Shown: positions 1-11,209, counted from the stretch's first letter. The stretch: 64,000 nt of DNA from Burkholderia seminalis DSM 23518 (GCF_902832885.1 NZ_CADFDK010000019.1:42453-106452), one strand, 5' to 3'. Translations and numbers: made by a program. Notes: generated from the letters alone by a model not told the origin.

Positions 1-300
1 CCCGTACGCGACGTTGTCGTACACGGTGAGGTTCGGGAACAGCGCGTACGACTGGAACACGATGCCGTAGTCGCGCAGTTGCGGCGGCAGCCGCGAGATG
101 TCGCGGCCGTCCTGCATGATCTGGCCGGCGTTCTGCGTCTCGAGCCCCGCGATGATCCGCAGCAGCGTGGTCTTTCCGCAGCCCGACGGCCCCAGGAAGC
201 AGATCATCTCGCCCTTCATCACGCTCAGGTCGATGTCGGTGAGGACCTGCGTGTCGTTGTACCGCTTCTCGATGCGTTCTACGCTCAGATAAGGTGCCAT
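1..300 (-). CDS. phnT: AEP ABC transporter ATP-binding protein PhnT (partial, N-terminal 100 residues)
   Basis: This is the ATPase subunit of an ABC importer, very probably for 2-aminoethylphosphonate. The ATG is at 300 and the frame runs off the left edge of the window. Visible parts are the Walker A motif GPSGCGKTT (residues 37-45) and the Q-loop [10 protein letters not shown] (about 84-93). The signature and Walker B motifs lie outside the window. It follows the periplasmic binding protein gene after a 106-bp gap on the same strand. The phosphonate assignment rests on the neighbouring phnS, phnA and phnY. From this fragment alone it could equally be a spermidine/iron-type ATPase. Confidence 0.85.
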   Translation of the reverse strand, partial: MAPYLSVERIEKRYNDTQVLTDIDLSVMKGEMICFLGPSGCGKTTLLRIIAGLETQNAGQIMQDGRDISRLPPQLRDYGIVFQSYALFPNLTVYDNVAYG

Positions 301-406
301 GCGCGCCTCCATGCTGGGGCGGCCCGGGGGCCGGATTCGACGAGGGGAAGGGGCACGGGGCGGCGCGTTGCGCGGCCCCGCTGCCGGTCGCGGCGTGCTG
401 GCCGCG

Positions 407-2910
<2,504 letters not shown>

Positions 2911-2939
2911 TGCACCTGCATCCGCAAGGGGACATACTC

Positions 2940-4394
2940 ATGAACGCCATTGCAGCATCGACGGCCGTCCGCGGGATTCGTCGCGAAGCACTGCGAATCG
3001 ACGGCGAGCGGATTCATCGGGACGCGGTGATCGACGTGCGCAACCCGTACGACGGCTCGCTGGTCGGCACCGTGCCGAAGGCGACGCTGGACGACGTGCG
3101 CCGCGCGTTCGCGGTCGCGCGTGCATACCGGCCGGCGCTCACGCGTCACGATCGAGCGGCGATCCTGCGCCGCGCGGCCGACATCGTGCGTGCGCGCACG
3201 GCGGAGATCGCGGCGCTGATCACGGCCGAGGCCGGGTTGTGCCTCAAGGATTCGACGTACGAGGCGGGCCGCGTGGCCGACGTGCTGACGTTCGGCGCGG
3301 GCGAAGTGCTGAAGGATGACGGGCAGATCTTCTCGTGCGATCTGACGCCGCACGGCAAGAAACGCCGCGTGTACACGCAGCGCGACCCGCTGCTCGGCGT
3401 GATCTCCGCGATCACGCCGTTCAACCATCCGATGAACCAGGTCGCGCACAAGATCGTGCCGTCGATCGCGACCAACAACCGGATCGTCGTGAAGCCGTCG
3501 GAAAAGGTGCCGCTGTCGTGTTATCTCTTTGCGGACATCCTGTACGAAGCCGGCTTGCCGCCGCAGATGCTGCAGGTGATCACCGGCGACCCGAAGGAGA
3601 TCGCCGACGAGCTGATCACGAACCCGGCGATCGACCTCATCACGTTCACGGGCGGCGTGTCGATCGGCAAGTCGATCGCGGCGCGGATGGGCTACCGGCG
3701 CGCCGTGCTCGAACTCGGCGGCAACGATCCGATCATCGTGATGGAAGACGCCGATCTCGACGAAGCGAGCACGCTCGCGGTGTCGGGCTCGTACAAGAAC
3801 TCGGGGCAGCGCTGCACGGCGATCAAGCGGATGCTGGTGCACGAATCGGTGGCCGATCGCTTCACCGAACTCGTCGTCGAGAAGACGCGGGCCTGGTCGT
3901 ACGGCAATCCGTCCGATCCGGCGGTGGACATGGGCACCGTGATCGACGAGGCGGCCGCGAAGTTCTGCGAGCAGCAGGTGAACGACGCGATCGCGCGTGG
4001 GGCGCGGCTGCTGGTCGGCAACGTGCGCGACGGCGCGCTGTATTCGCCGACGGTGATCGACCGCGTGACGCCCGACATGCCGATCGTGAAGTACGAGACG
4101 TTCGGCCCGGTGTCGCCGATCCTGCGCTTTCGCGACATCGACGACGCGATCCGGATGTCGAACAGCACCGACTATGCGCTGTCGTCGTCGGTGTGCACGA
4201 ACCGCTTCGACCACATCACGCGCTTCATCACCGAGCTGGAAGTCGGCAGCGTGAACGTGCGCGAAGTGCCGGGTTACCGGCTCGAACTGACGCCGTTCGG
4301 CGGCGTGAAGGATTCGGGGCTCGGATACAAGGAAGGCGTGCAGGAAGCGATGAAGAGCTTCACGAATACGAAGACCTATTCGCTGCCGTGGTAA
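2940..4394 (+). CDS. phnY: Phosphonoacetaldehyde dehydrogenase PhnY
   Basis: An NAD-dependent aldehyde dehydrogenase of 484 residues. It would oxidise phosphonoacetaldehyde (made from AEP by a transaminase such as PhnW, not in this window) to phosphonoacetate, the substrate of PhnA. The ALDH hallmarks are present: Glu258 in ELGGND and the catalytic Cys292 in SGQRCTAIK, with the standard 34-residue spacing. It starts 29 bp after phnA and is probably co-transcribed. PhnY is favoured over a generic ALDH by its partnership with phnA and the AEP importer genes. Confidence 0.9.
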   Translation: MNAIAASTAVRGIRREALRIDGERIHRDAVIDVRNPYDGSLVGTVPKATLDDVRRAFAVARAYRPALTRHDRAAILRRAADIVRARTAEIAALITAEAGLCLKDSTYEAGRVADVLTFGAGEVLKDDGQIFSCDLTPHGKKRRVYTQRDPLLGVISAITPFNHPMNQVAHKIVPSIATNNRIVVKPSEKVPLSCYLFADILYEAGLPPQMLQVITGDPKEIADELITNPAIDLITFTGGVSIGKSIAARMGYRRAVLELGGNDPIIVMEDADLDEASTLAVSGSYKNSGQRCTAIKRMLVHESVADRFTELVVEKTRAWSYGNPSDPAVDMGTVIDEAAAKFCEQQVNDAIARGARLLVGNVRDGALYSPTVIDRVTPDMPIVKYETFGPVSPILRFRDIDDAIRMSNSTDYALSSSVCTNRFDHITRFITELEVGSVNVREVPGYRLELTPFGGVKDSGLGYKEGVQEAMKSFTNTKTYSLPW

Positions 4395-4407
4395 GCGGCG
4401 TGTAAGG

Positions 4408-4439
4408 CGCCCGCGCCAGTTGCGCGGCCGGTGCGGGCG
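4408..4439 (+). terminator. GC-rich hairpin after phnY
   Basis: CGCCCGC (4408-4414) pairs with GCGGGCG (4433-4439), with further G/C pairing possible inside the loop, followed by a weak T stretch. It is a plausible end for the phnA-phnY transcript. Confidence 0.45.
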
Positions 4440-4574
4440 TTATTCGATCGGCTCATATCGTTAGCGGATTTGCGTGTTTGTCGCGCTCCGGCGCATCGGT
4501 AGAATTCGCGGACCTCTCGAACGGCGCATGCGTGCCGGCGGGATGATTTCCTCTAATCATTCGGGGTCCGCACC

Positions 4575-5357
4575 ATGAAATTCCTCCGCTCCATCCTGAT
4601 CGTCGCGCTGCTGCAGGCCACCACGGCCACCAGCGCGCTGGCCGCCGACGACCTGTCGCAGATCAAGTCGTCCGGCGTGTTCCGGGTCGGCACCGAAGGC
4701 ACCTATGCGCCGTTCACGTACCACGACGAAACGGGCAAGCTGACCGGTTTCGACGTCGACATCGCAACGGCGATCGCGCAGCGCCTCGGCGTGAAGCCGC
4801 AGTTCGTCGAAGGCAAGTGGGACGGCCTGATCGCGGGCCTCGACGTGAACCGCTACGATGCGGTCGTCAATGAAGTGTCGATCACCGACGCGCGCAAGGC
4901 GAAATACGATTTCTCGACCCCGTACATCACGTCGCACGCGGTGCTGATCGTGCGCTCGGACAACACGACGATCCGCTCGTTCGACGACCTGAAAGGCAAG
5001 AAGTCCGCGAACACGCTGACGAGCAATTTCGGCAAGCTCGCGGCCGCCCATGGCGCCGACGTGGTGCCGGTACAGGGCTTCAACGAATCGATCGATCTGC
5101 TGACGTCGGGGCGCGTCGATGCGACGATCAACGATTCGCTGTCGTACCTCGATTTCCGCAAGCACAAGCCCGACGCGAAACTGAAGATCGCGGCGACCGA
5201 CAAGACCGGCGCCGGCGACGCATCCGGCGTGCTGCTGCGCAAGGGCAGCCCCGCGCTGGTGGCCGCGATCGACAAGGCACTGGCCGACATCAAGGCGGAC
5301 GGCACCTACGCGAAGATCTCGCAGAAGTACTTCGGCCGCGACGTGTCGCAGCCGTGA
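4575..5357 (+). CDS. Cystine-type amino acid ABC transporter, periplasmic binding protein
   Basis: A 260-residue SBP family 3 protein. Residues 1-24 are a signal peptide ending ALAAD. The mature start (VFRVGTEGTYAPFTY, then GFDVDIATAIAQRLGVK and KWDGLIAGLD) is close to the FliY/TcyJ cystine-binding group. It is the first gene of a three-gene unit with a permease (gap 14 bp) and an ATPase. It should bind cystine or a related amino acid in the periplasm; the exact ligand cannot be read from sequence alone. No obvious operator was seen in the 180 bp upstream. Confidence 0.85.
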   Translation: MKFLRSILIVALLQATTATSALAADDLSQIKSSGVFRVGTEGTYAPFTYHDETGKLTGFDVDIATAIAQRLGVKPQFVEGKWDGLIAGLDVNRYDAVVNEVSITDARKAKYDFSTPYITSHAVLIVRSDNTTIRSFDDLKGKKSANTLTSNFGKLAAAHGADVVPVQGFNESIDLLTSGRVDATINDSLSYLDFRKHKPDAKLKIAATDKTGAGDASGVLLRKGSPALVAAIDKALADIKADGTYAKISQKYFGRDVSQP

Positions 5358-5371
5358 CGCGAGGCTGAACG

Positions 5372-6052
5372 ATGCCGGCCTGGCTGCACCTGATGGCGGA
5401 ATCGCTGCGGCCCCTGCTATACGCGGGGCTCGTGTTCACGGTTCCGCTCACGCTCGCGTCGTTCGCGATCGGACTACTGCTCGCGTTCGGCGCGGCGCTC
5501 GCGCGGCTGTTCGGGCCGCGCTGGGCGCAGGCCGTCGTGCGTTTCTATATCTGGCTGTTCCGCGGTTCGCCGTTGCTCGTGCAGCTGTTCGTGATCTTCT
5601 ACGGATTGCCGAACGTCGGCATCGTGCTCGATCCGTTGACGGCGGCCGTGATCGGTTTCTCGCTGAACGTCGGCGCGTACAACGCCGAGGTGATCCGCGG
5701 CGTGATCGAATCGATGCCGAAGGGGCAGTGGGAAGCCGCTTATTCGATGGCGATGACGCGCGCGCAGGCGTTGCGCCGCGCGATCCTGCCGCAGGCCGCG
5801 CGCGTGGCGCTGCCCGCGCTGTCGAACTCGTTCATCTCGCTCGTGAAGGACACGTCGCTCGCGGCCGTGCTGACCGTGCCCGAGATTTTCCAGGCTGCGC
5901 AGCGGATTGCGGCAGTGACCTACGAGCCGCTGATTCTCTATACCGAAGCCGCGCTGATCTACCTGCTGTTCAGCTCGGTGCTGTCCACGTTGCAACGTCG
6001 CCTCGAAGCCCGCTTCGGCCGCCACGCGCTGTTCCAGGCGGAGTTGCGATGA
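5372..6052 (+). CDS. Cystine-type amino acid ABC transporter, permease
   Basis: A 226-residue HisM/TcyL-type inner-membrane permease. Several hydrophobic segments are evident (about 13-40, 60-85, 90-110, 185-208). The cytoplasmic EAA loop, which docks to the ATPase, reads EAAYSMAMTRAQALRRAILPQA. Its stop codon overlaps the start of the ATPase gene (ATGA at 6049-6052), which indicates translational coupling. It works with the flanking binding protein and ATPase. Confidence 0.88.
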   Translation: MPAWLHLMAESLRPLLYAGLVFTVPLTLASFAIGLLLAFGAALARLFGPRWAQAVVRFYIWLFRGSPLLVQLFVIFYGLPNVGIVLDPLTAAVIGFSLNVGAYNAEVIRGVIESMPKGQWEAAYSMAMTRAQALRRAILPQAARVALPALSNSFISLVKDTSLAAVLTVPEIFQAAQRIAAVTYEPLILYTEAALIYLLFSSVLSTLQRRLEARFGRHALFQAELR

Positions 6053-6807
6053 TCCGTCTCGAACGCATCGACAAGTCGTTCGGCGCGCAGCGCGTGCTGA
6101 GCGGAATCGACCTGGCATTGCAGCCGGGCAGCGTGACTGCGCTGATCGGGCCGTCCGGCAGCGGCAAGAGCACGCTGCTGCGCTGCGTGAACCTGCTCGA
6201 AGTGCCGGAAGCGGGCACGCTCGCGGTCGGCGACGCGCGCATCGAGTTCGCGCCGGGGCGGCGGCCGTCGCGCGACGCGGTGTTCGCGGTGCGCCGGCAG
6301 ACCGGCATGGTGTTCCAGAACTTCCAGCTGTTTCCGCACCTGAGCGTCGTGCAGAACGTGATGGAGGGGCTCGTCACCGTGCAACGCTGGCCGCGCGAGC
6401 GGGCGCGCCAGCGGGCACTCGCGTTGCTCGACAAGGTCGGCATCGCGGACAAGGCCGACGCATGGCCGGCCACGTTGTCGGGCGGGCAGCAGCAGCGCGT
6501 CGCGATCGCACGTGCGCTCGCACCGTCTCCGCAGGTATTGTTGTGCGACGAGCCAACGTCGGCGCTCGATCCGGAGCTGTCCGTCGAAGTGGTCGAGGTG
6601 CTGCGCCAGCTCGCACGCGAAGGCACGACGATGCTGATGGCCACGCACGACCTGCGCCTGGCCGCGTCGATCGCACACGACGCGGTGTTCCTCGCCGACG
6701 GCCGCATCGTCGAGGCCGGTGCGTCGCGCGACCTGTTCGGCCGGCCGCGCGACCCGCGCACCGCGAAGTTCGTCGCGACGCTCGCGCAGGGCGTGCCGGC
6801 GTTCTGA
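6049..6807 (+). CDS. Cystine-type amino acid ABC transporter, ATP-binding protein
   Basis: A 252-residue polar amino acid ABC ATPase. Motifs in order are Walker A GPSGSGKST, Q-loop MVFQNFQLFPHL, signature LSGGQQQRV, Walker B VLLCDEPTSALDPE and the His switch MATHDL. The sequence is intact and of normal length. It is the last gene of the transporter unit, overlapping the permease by 4 bp. It ends only 24 bp from the convergent hydrolase gene. Confidence 0.92.
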   Translation: MIRLERIDKSFGAQRVLSGIDLALQPGSVTALIGPSGSGKSTLLRCVNLLEVPEAGTLAVGDARIEFAPGRRPSRDAVFAVRRQTGMVFQNFQLFPHLSVVQNVMEGLVTVQRWPRERARQRALALLDKVGIADKADAWPATLSGGQQQRVAIARALAPSPQVLLCDEPTSALDPELSVEVVEVLRQLAREGTTMLMATHDLRLAASIAHDAVFLADGRIVEAGASRDLFGRPRDPRTAKFVATLAQGVPAF

Positions 6808-6831
6808 CGCGCGGCGCGATGCCGGCGGTGG

Positions 6832-7647
6832 TCAGCCGGTCACGTGCCCGTCCAGTACCGCGGCGACGATGGCCTCCGGCGCATCTTCCTGGACCAGGTG
6901 CCCGGCCCGCGGCACCCTGATCAGCCTGCCGTTCGCGATGCGATCGGCAAGCGCCTGCCCCTGTTCGAGCGGAATCCACGCGTCGTCCTCGCCCCACACG
7001 ATGCGCACCGGGAAATCCGGCGGCGCGTAGCGCGCCTCGGCTTCCTCGATGTAGCACTGGCGCATCTGCGCGATCTGCCGATAGAACGCGGCCTGGCCGG
7101 CCGGCGTGAGCCACGGCGCACGGTAGATCGACAGCGCGTCGTCGCTCAGCGGCCGCGCCACCGCATGGCCGAGATAGGCCGTGAGGAGCGCGTGATGGGC
7201 ATACGCGGGCAAGCCGGTGAACGCGGCTTCGTGCTGCGCGACGTGCCGCACGAACGGCGACCCTTGCGGCGCGATCGCGACCGGATTCACGAGCGTGAGA
7301 TCCGCGTACGCGACGCCGTCGAGAAAGTGCGCGCGCAGCACGGTGGCGCCGCCGTAGTCGTGCGCGAGGACACGTGGCCGCGAAAGGCCCCACGCATTCA
7401 GCATCGCGCCGAACAGCGCGTTCTGGCGGCCGAGCGACACATCCGCGTCCGGCATGTCGGACTGGCCGTAGCCGAGCAGGTCGTAGCAATACACGCGATG
7501 ACGCCGCGCGAGCCACGGCGCGATCCGGCGCCACACCTGCGATGAAAACGGCGTGCCGTGCACGAGCACCAGCGGCGGCCCTTCGCCGAACGCGCCCCAG
7601 GCAATCCGGTGGCCGTCGACATTGAAGCGATTCGGGAGTTCGAGCAT
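6832..7647 (-). CDS. Alpha/beta hydrolase with Asp nucleophile (dehalogenase/epoxide hydrolase-like)
   Basis: A 271-residue alpha/beta-hydrolase. The oxyanion motif is HGTPFSS (residues 30-36). The nucleophile elbow reads AHDYGG, so the nucleophile is Asp97 rather than Ser. Asp222 in WGEDD and His250 in RAGHLVQED complete the triad. An Asp nucleophile is typical of haloalkane/fluoroacetate dehalogenases and epoxide hydrolases, not esterases. No signal peptide is seen, so it is probably cytoplasmic. It diverges from a CGNR regulator gene across an 81-bp gap holding a perfect palindrome. The substrate is unknown. Confidence 0.8.
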   Translation of the reverse strand: MLELPNRFNVDGHRIAWGAFGEGPPLVLVHGTPFSSQVWRRIAPWLARRHRVYCYDLLGYGQSDMPDADVSLGRQNALFGAMLNAWGLSRPRVLAHDYGGATVLRAHFLDGVAYADLTLVNPVAIAPQGSPFVRHVAQHEAAFTGLPAYAHHALLTAYLGHAVARPLSDDALSIYRAPWLTPAGQAAFYRQIAQMRQCYIEEAEARYAPPDFPVRIVWGEDDAWIPLEQGQALADRIANGRLIRVPRAGHLVQEDAPEAIVAAVLDGHVTG

Positions 7648-7661
7648 CGGCTTCTCCGTGA

Positions 7662-7688
7662 TAACCTGTTTTGGTTGTTAACAGGTTA
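7662..7688. promoter_or_regulatory. Perfect 9-bp inverted repeat between hydrolase and CGNR genes
   Basis: TAACCTGTT (7662-7670) and AACAGGTTA (7680-7688) are exact reverse complements with a 9-bp spacer. They lie in the 81-bp divergent intergenic gap, 15 bp from the hydrolase start codon and about 40 bp from the CGNR start. This is a strong candidate operator for the adjacent regulator; binding is inferred. Confidence 0.6.
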
Positions 7689-7728
7689 CGCCGGATCGTC
7701 CGGATGTGAAACTGATAGGTGAAAATAA

Positions 7729-8343
7729 ATGGTTACTCGAACCGAGCCGGCGCGACACGCGCATGAATGGCGCGCGGCGGATTTCGTCGGCGGCCATCCG
7801 GCGCTCGATTTCCTCAATACGGTGGCCGACACGGGCAAGACTCGCGACGAGGACAAGCTCGTCGACTGGCCGGCCGTGCGCGCGTGGGCGGAGCAGGCCG
7901 GATTGCTGGCGCCGGACGATCTGGCGCGGCTGCTGCGTCATCCGCGGCAGGACGGGCCTGACGAACTGGCGGCGCTGCGCCGCTTTCGTGACGATGCGTA
8001 TGCCGCGATCGCGCACCTGACGGCGGATGGGGGCGGCAGCGCCGGTGCGCGCGCGGCGGGCCGGCTCGCGGTGGCGATCCGCGAAGCGATCGGGCGCAGC
8101 GCATTCGATGCGATCGACGGCCGCTTCGCGTGGCGGCCCGACGCGCGCGCCGCGTCGCGCTGGATCGATGCGGCCGCGCTCGGCTTCGAGCAGTTGCTGC
8201 GCAGCGACGATTTCGCGCGTGTGCGTCAGTGCGGCCGGTGTACGTGGTTCTTCGTCGATCGCGGCCGTGGTGTCGGGCGCCGCTGGTGCGACATGCGCAC
8301 GTGCGGGAACCGCGCGAAGGTGGAGGCGTTCAGGGAACGATGA
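7729..8343 (+). CDS. ABATE/CGNR zinc-finger putative transcriptional regulator
   Basis: A 204-residue protein of the ABATE-CGNR (former DUF1470) family. The N-terminal part has the family pattern GGHPALDFLNTVADTG. The C-terminal zinc finger has CGRCTWFFVDRG, then CDMRTCGNRAKV, with the CGNR signature at about residues 191-194. Such proteins are thought to be DNA-binding regulators, often of stress or catabolic genes. It diverges from the Asp-nucleophile hydrolase with a palindrome between them, so control of that hydrolase is likely but unproven. It converges on the DUF3592 gene with a 36-bp gap. Confidence 0.8.
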   Translation: MVTRTEPARHAHEWRAADFVGGHPALDFLNTVADTGKTRDEDKLVDWPAVRAWAEQAGLLAPDDLARLLRHPRQDGPDELAALRRFRDDAYAAIAHLTADGGGSAGARAAGRLAVAIREAIGRSAFDAIDGRFAWRPDARAASRWIDAAALGFEQLLRSDDFARVRQCGRCTWFFVDRGRGVGRRWCDMRTCGNRAKVEAFRER

Positions 8344-8379
8344 AGCGCACGGCGTGACGGGGCGCGCGCCGTGCGTGCG

Positions 8380-9285
8380 TCATTGGGCGGCTTCGCGCGG
8401 CCGGTGTTCGGGCCACAGCGTCGCGGCGATGAACAGCCCGGCGGCGAGGAACGGCGCACCGATCGCGAACAGGATGGCCGTGAGGCCCCAGCGATCCCAG
8501 AAGCGGTCGACGATCGCGCGTTCGGGGGTGACGGGGTCGTACAGCACGTTGACCGTGTCGCCCTCGTGCAGGCCCGGATGCGACGCCGCCGAGCCTTGCG
8601 CGAACGTGATCAGCCGCCCGCTGTCGGTCGTGAACGCGACGATGGCCGAATAGAGCGACGTGCGCGAGCGCGACGACCGTCCGTTTTTCGCGATCTCGAC
8701 GACGTGGCCGGTCGAGCGCGCGTAGTGGTGGACGATCTGCCACTGATGCAGCGCGGTCGCGCCGGCGCCGGCGAAAAAGCCCGTGCCGATCGCGATCGGA
8801 ATCAGCACGATCGCGACATCCCAGCGGCGCCGCGCCCGTTTGAGCGCGGCGCGGGTCGGCGGCGGCTCGGCCGGCCGGCGCCGCCGCTCGGCGGCAATCA
8901 GCAGGCCGCCGATCGCGAACGACGCGACGGCGAGCAGCGCCGGCACGAGCACCGGAAACCAGCGTTGCGCGAAATCGTCGATCAGGGCGGGGCGGTCGGG
9001 GTGGGCGGGGTCGAGCAGCACGTCGACGTTCTCGCCGATGTCGTACGCCGGGACGGTCGAGGCGGTATTGCCGGCAATTTCGCGGCGCTGGCCGTCGTTC
9101 GCGAGGTACGCGACGATCGGCCGGTACGCGCGCATCGCGTCGCTGTCCTGCACGATGCGCACGACCGTGCCCGGCGCGCGGATCAAGTGGCCGGTTGCGC
9201 GGCCGGCCGTGACGGCGAGCACGCCCGCGAGCACGAGCAGCGCGACGCCGAGTGCCAGCGCGACGAGCGCGTCCTTACCCGGCAT
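8380..9285 (-). CDS. DUF3592 membrane protein with two tandem domains
   Basis: A 301-residue predicted inner-membrane protein of unknown function. It holds two copies of a DUF3592-like unit. Each has a transmembrane helix, a beta-rich stretch ending VDVLLDPAHPD or VNVLYDPVTPE, and a second helix (about 5-28, 110-131, 156-178, 272-292). I chose the ATG at 9285 because the peptide from there starts with a membrane helix; an upstream ATG at 9429 would add 48 low-quality residues. No operon partner is evident. Confidence 0.7.
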   Translation of the reverse strand: MPGKDALVALALGVALLVLAGVLAVTAGRATGHLIRAPGTVVRIVQDSDAMRAYRPIVAYLANDGQRREIAGNTASTVPAYDIGENVDVLLDPAHPDRPALIDDFAQRWFPVLVPALLAVASFAIGGLLIAAERRRRPAEPPPTRAALKRARRRWDVAIVLIPIAIGTGFFAGAGATALHQWQIVHHYARSTGHVVEIAKNGRSSRSRTSLYSAIVAFTTDSGRLITFAQGSAASHPGLHEGDTVNVLYDPVTPERAIVDRFWDRWGLTAILFAIGAPFLAAGLFIAATLWPEHRPREAAQ

Positions 9286-9571
9286 GGTCCGATCCGGTTC
9301 GTGCGTCGCGCGGCGGATTCGGACGGGCTCGGGTGCGCGGCTCGACCCGACGGACAAGCCGATATCGGCGCAACCAGGCCCTCTGAATGGTCGCGTCTCG
9401 TTCACATGCTTCCATGTATGACGTCCCATGTTCTCTCAGTGCCGGCAGGCAAACGCCTGGGCCGGTCGTGTGATATTTGTCGGACGATTCTAGCGGAAAC
9501 GTTGCGCGAGAGGCGCGCGGGTTGCATGCCGAGAAAGGTGTACAACCGTGAAATTCGGCGGCGGAAAAGGA

Positions 9572-9603
9572 AAAGGCCGGTCAGCTTGCGCTGACCGGCC
9601 TTT
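9572..9603 (-). terminator. Terminator of tRNA-Lys
   Basis: AAAGGCCGGTCAGC (9572-9585) and GCTGACCGGCCTTT (9590-9603) form a perfect 14-bp stem with loop TTGC. A U-rich 3' side follows when read on the minus strand. It lies just after the tRNA-Lys gene. Confidence 0.85.
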
Positions 9604-9611
9604 GAAATTCC

Positions 9612-9687
9612 TGGTGGGGCGTGAGTGACTCGAACACTCGACCTACGGATTAAGAGTCCGCTGCTCTACCAACTGAGCTAACGCCCC
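9612..9687 (-). tRNA. tRNA-Lys (anticodon CTT)
   Basis: A 76-nt cloverleaf with the CCA end encoded. The acceptor arm is GGGGCGT paired with ACGCCCC. The anticodon arm is CGGA-CTCTTAA-TCCG, giving anticodon CTT, which reads the Lys codon AAG. The T arm holds GTTCGAGTC. All stems pair well. It stands alone between a membrane protein gene and a thioesterase gene. Confidence 0.97.
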
Positions 9688-9700
9688 CAACAGAAGAAAG

Positions 9701-9729
9701 ATTATGCCGGGGTTTTCAGGGCATGGCAA
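9701..9729 (-). promoter_or_regulatory. Promoter of tRNA-Lys
   Basis: Read on the minus strand, TTGCCA (9724-9729) is followed after 17 bp by CATAAT (9701-9706). It lies 14 bp before the tRNA 5' end, a convincing sigma70 promoter. Confidence 0.7.
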
Positions 9730-9877
9730 GCCCTTTGTGCAAATTTCCTGAAAATATTTCGTCACGCCGGCGGCCGGCGGCGGCGCGGTAACGAGCGATC
9801 GCAGTTTGCGCGCTCCCGGTATGATGACGCCATACGTGTTGCGCGGCGGTCGCGCAACGCTTTCTGGACAGTCGAAG

Positions 9878-10282
9878 ATGGACGAAAACGCAGTCCGCGA
9901 ATTGCTGGATCGCCTGCTGGCCCCGTGGGTCCGCTCGCTGGGTCTGGTCCCCGTGTCGATCGGCGACGACAGCGTCACGCTGCGCCTGCCGTTTTCCGGC
10001 GAATTCCGCCATTCGGGTGGCATCATCTGCGGCCAGGTGTTCACGGCGGCCGCCGACACCGCGATGGTGGTCGCGATCTCGTCCGCGCTCGGCGAGTTCC
10101 GGCCGATGACGACGGTATCGCTGAACACCAACTTCATGCGTCCCGTGCGCAAGGGCGACGTGCTTGTCACCGCGCGCGTGCTGCGGATGGGCCGCAACCT
10201 CGTGTTCGGCGAAGTCGAGCTGTTCGACGAGGACGGCAAGATGGCCGTCCATGCGACGTCGACCTACGCCCTCGTCAGCTGA
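9878..10282 (+). CDS. PaaI-family acyl-CoA thioesterase
   Basis: A 134-residue hotdog-fold protein. The PaaI/YdiI-type active-site segment is visible as HSGGIICGQVFTAAADTAM, followed by TVSLNTNFMRPV and the C-terminal strand ATSTYAL. Proteins like this hydrolyse aryl- or acyl-CoA thioesters as cytoplasmic multimers. I took the ATG at 9878; an earlier in-frame ATG at 9806 adds 24 residues with no family similarity. It is followed after 8 bp by a patatin gene, so the two may be co-transcribed. The substrate is unknown. Confidence 0.8.
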   Translation: MDENAVRELLDRLLAPWVRSLGLVPVSIGDDSVTLRLPFSGEFRHSGGIICGQVFTAAADTAMVVAISSALGEFRPMTTVSLNTNFMRPVRKGDVLVTARVLRMGRNLVFGEVELFDEDGKMAVHATSTYALVS

Positions 10283-10290
10283 GCGGCGCG

Positions 10291-11157
10291 ATGTTCGACC
10301 AGATCGTTTTTGCGGGCGGCGGCAATCGCTGCTGGTGGCAGGCCGGCTTCTGGGACGTCGCGCAGCCGGCGCTCGGCCTGCGCCCGCGCGTGATCACCGG
10401 CATCTCGGCCGGCGCCGCGACCGCGTGCATGCTGTATACACGCGACGCCGCATGGGTGATGCGCTATTACGAAGAGGCGCTGCGCGACAACCGGAAGAAC
10501 GCGTACTGGGGCAACCTGTTCGGGCGCGAGCCCGTGTTTCCGCATTACCGCATCTATCGCCAGGCGTTGCTCGACATCTACGGCGAGCCGTTCGCGAAGC
10601 TGGCCGACGCGCCGGAGATCCGCATCGGCGTGTCGCACGTGCCGCGCTGGCTCGGCGCGCGCAGCGCGGTCGCCGCCGGGCTCGTCGCGTACAACATCGA
10701 GAAATACGTGCGCAAGACGCTGCACCCGACGCTCGGGCGCACGCTCGGCTTTCGGCCCGAATTCGTGCGGGCGCAGGCCTGCACGCGCGTCGACGAACTC
10801 GCCGACCTGATCCTGCAGTCGTCCTGCACGCCGCCGTTCACGCCGGTATTGCGCCGCGGCGGCCGGCCCGTGCTCGACGGCGGGATGGTCGACAACGTGC
10901 CCGTCGACGCGCTCGACCCGTCGCCCGGCGACGTGCTGGTGCTCGTCACGCGGCTGTATCCGCGTCCGCAGATGTTCACGGTCGCGCACGGCGATCAGCG
11001 GCGGCTGTACGTGCAGCCGTCGAGCAAGGTACCGATTTCGAGCTGGGATTACACGAGCCCGTCGCAGATGCGGCACGCGTACGATCTCGGGCGGCGCGAC
11101 GGCGAGCATTTCCTCACGCGCGTCGGCGCGATGACGGGCGGCCGCGCGGCCGCCTGA
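10291..11157 (+). CDS. Patatin-like phospholipase
   Basis: A 288-residue patatin-domain acyl hydrolase. The oxyanion loop GGGNRCWW is at residues 9-16, the nucleophile motif GISAG has Ser39, and the Asp partner is Asp196 in DGGMVDN. This is a complete Ser-Asp dyad. There is no signal peptide or clear transmembrane segment, so the enzyme is probably cytoplasmic or peripheral. It lies 8 bp after a thioesterase gene, which suggests a shared role in lipid or acyl-CoA turnover. It converges on the dehydrogenase gene. Confidence 0.85.
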   Translation: MFDQIVFAGGGNRCWWQAGFWDVAQPALGLRPRVITGISAGAATACMLYTRDAAWVMRYYEEALRDNRKNAYWGNLFGREPVFPHYRIYRQALLDIYGEPFAKLADAPEIRIGVSHVPRWLGARSAVAAGLVAYNIEKYVRKTLHPTLGRTLGFRPEFVRAQACTRVDELADLILQSSCTPPFTPVLRRGGRPVLDGGMVDNVPVDALDPSPGDVLVLVTRLYPRPQMFTVAHGDQRRLYVQPSSKVPISSWDYTSPSQMRHAYDLGRRDGEHFLTRVGAMTGGRAAA

Positions 11158-11209
11158 CGATCGGGAAGGGAGAAGCGGGGGCCGCGCGGCGCGCGCGCAG
11201 CCCGTGCGA

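Noticed and set aside
9612-9687. tRNA-Lys and tRNA-Phe as integration sites of genomic islands
   Set aside because: No integrase, direct repeat of the tRNA 3' end or base-composition shift was seen next to either tRNA.
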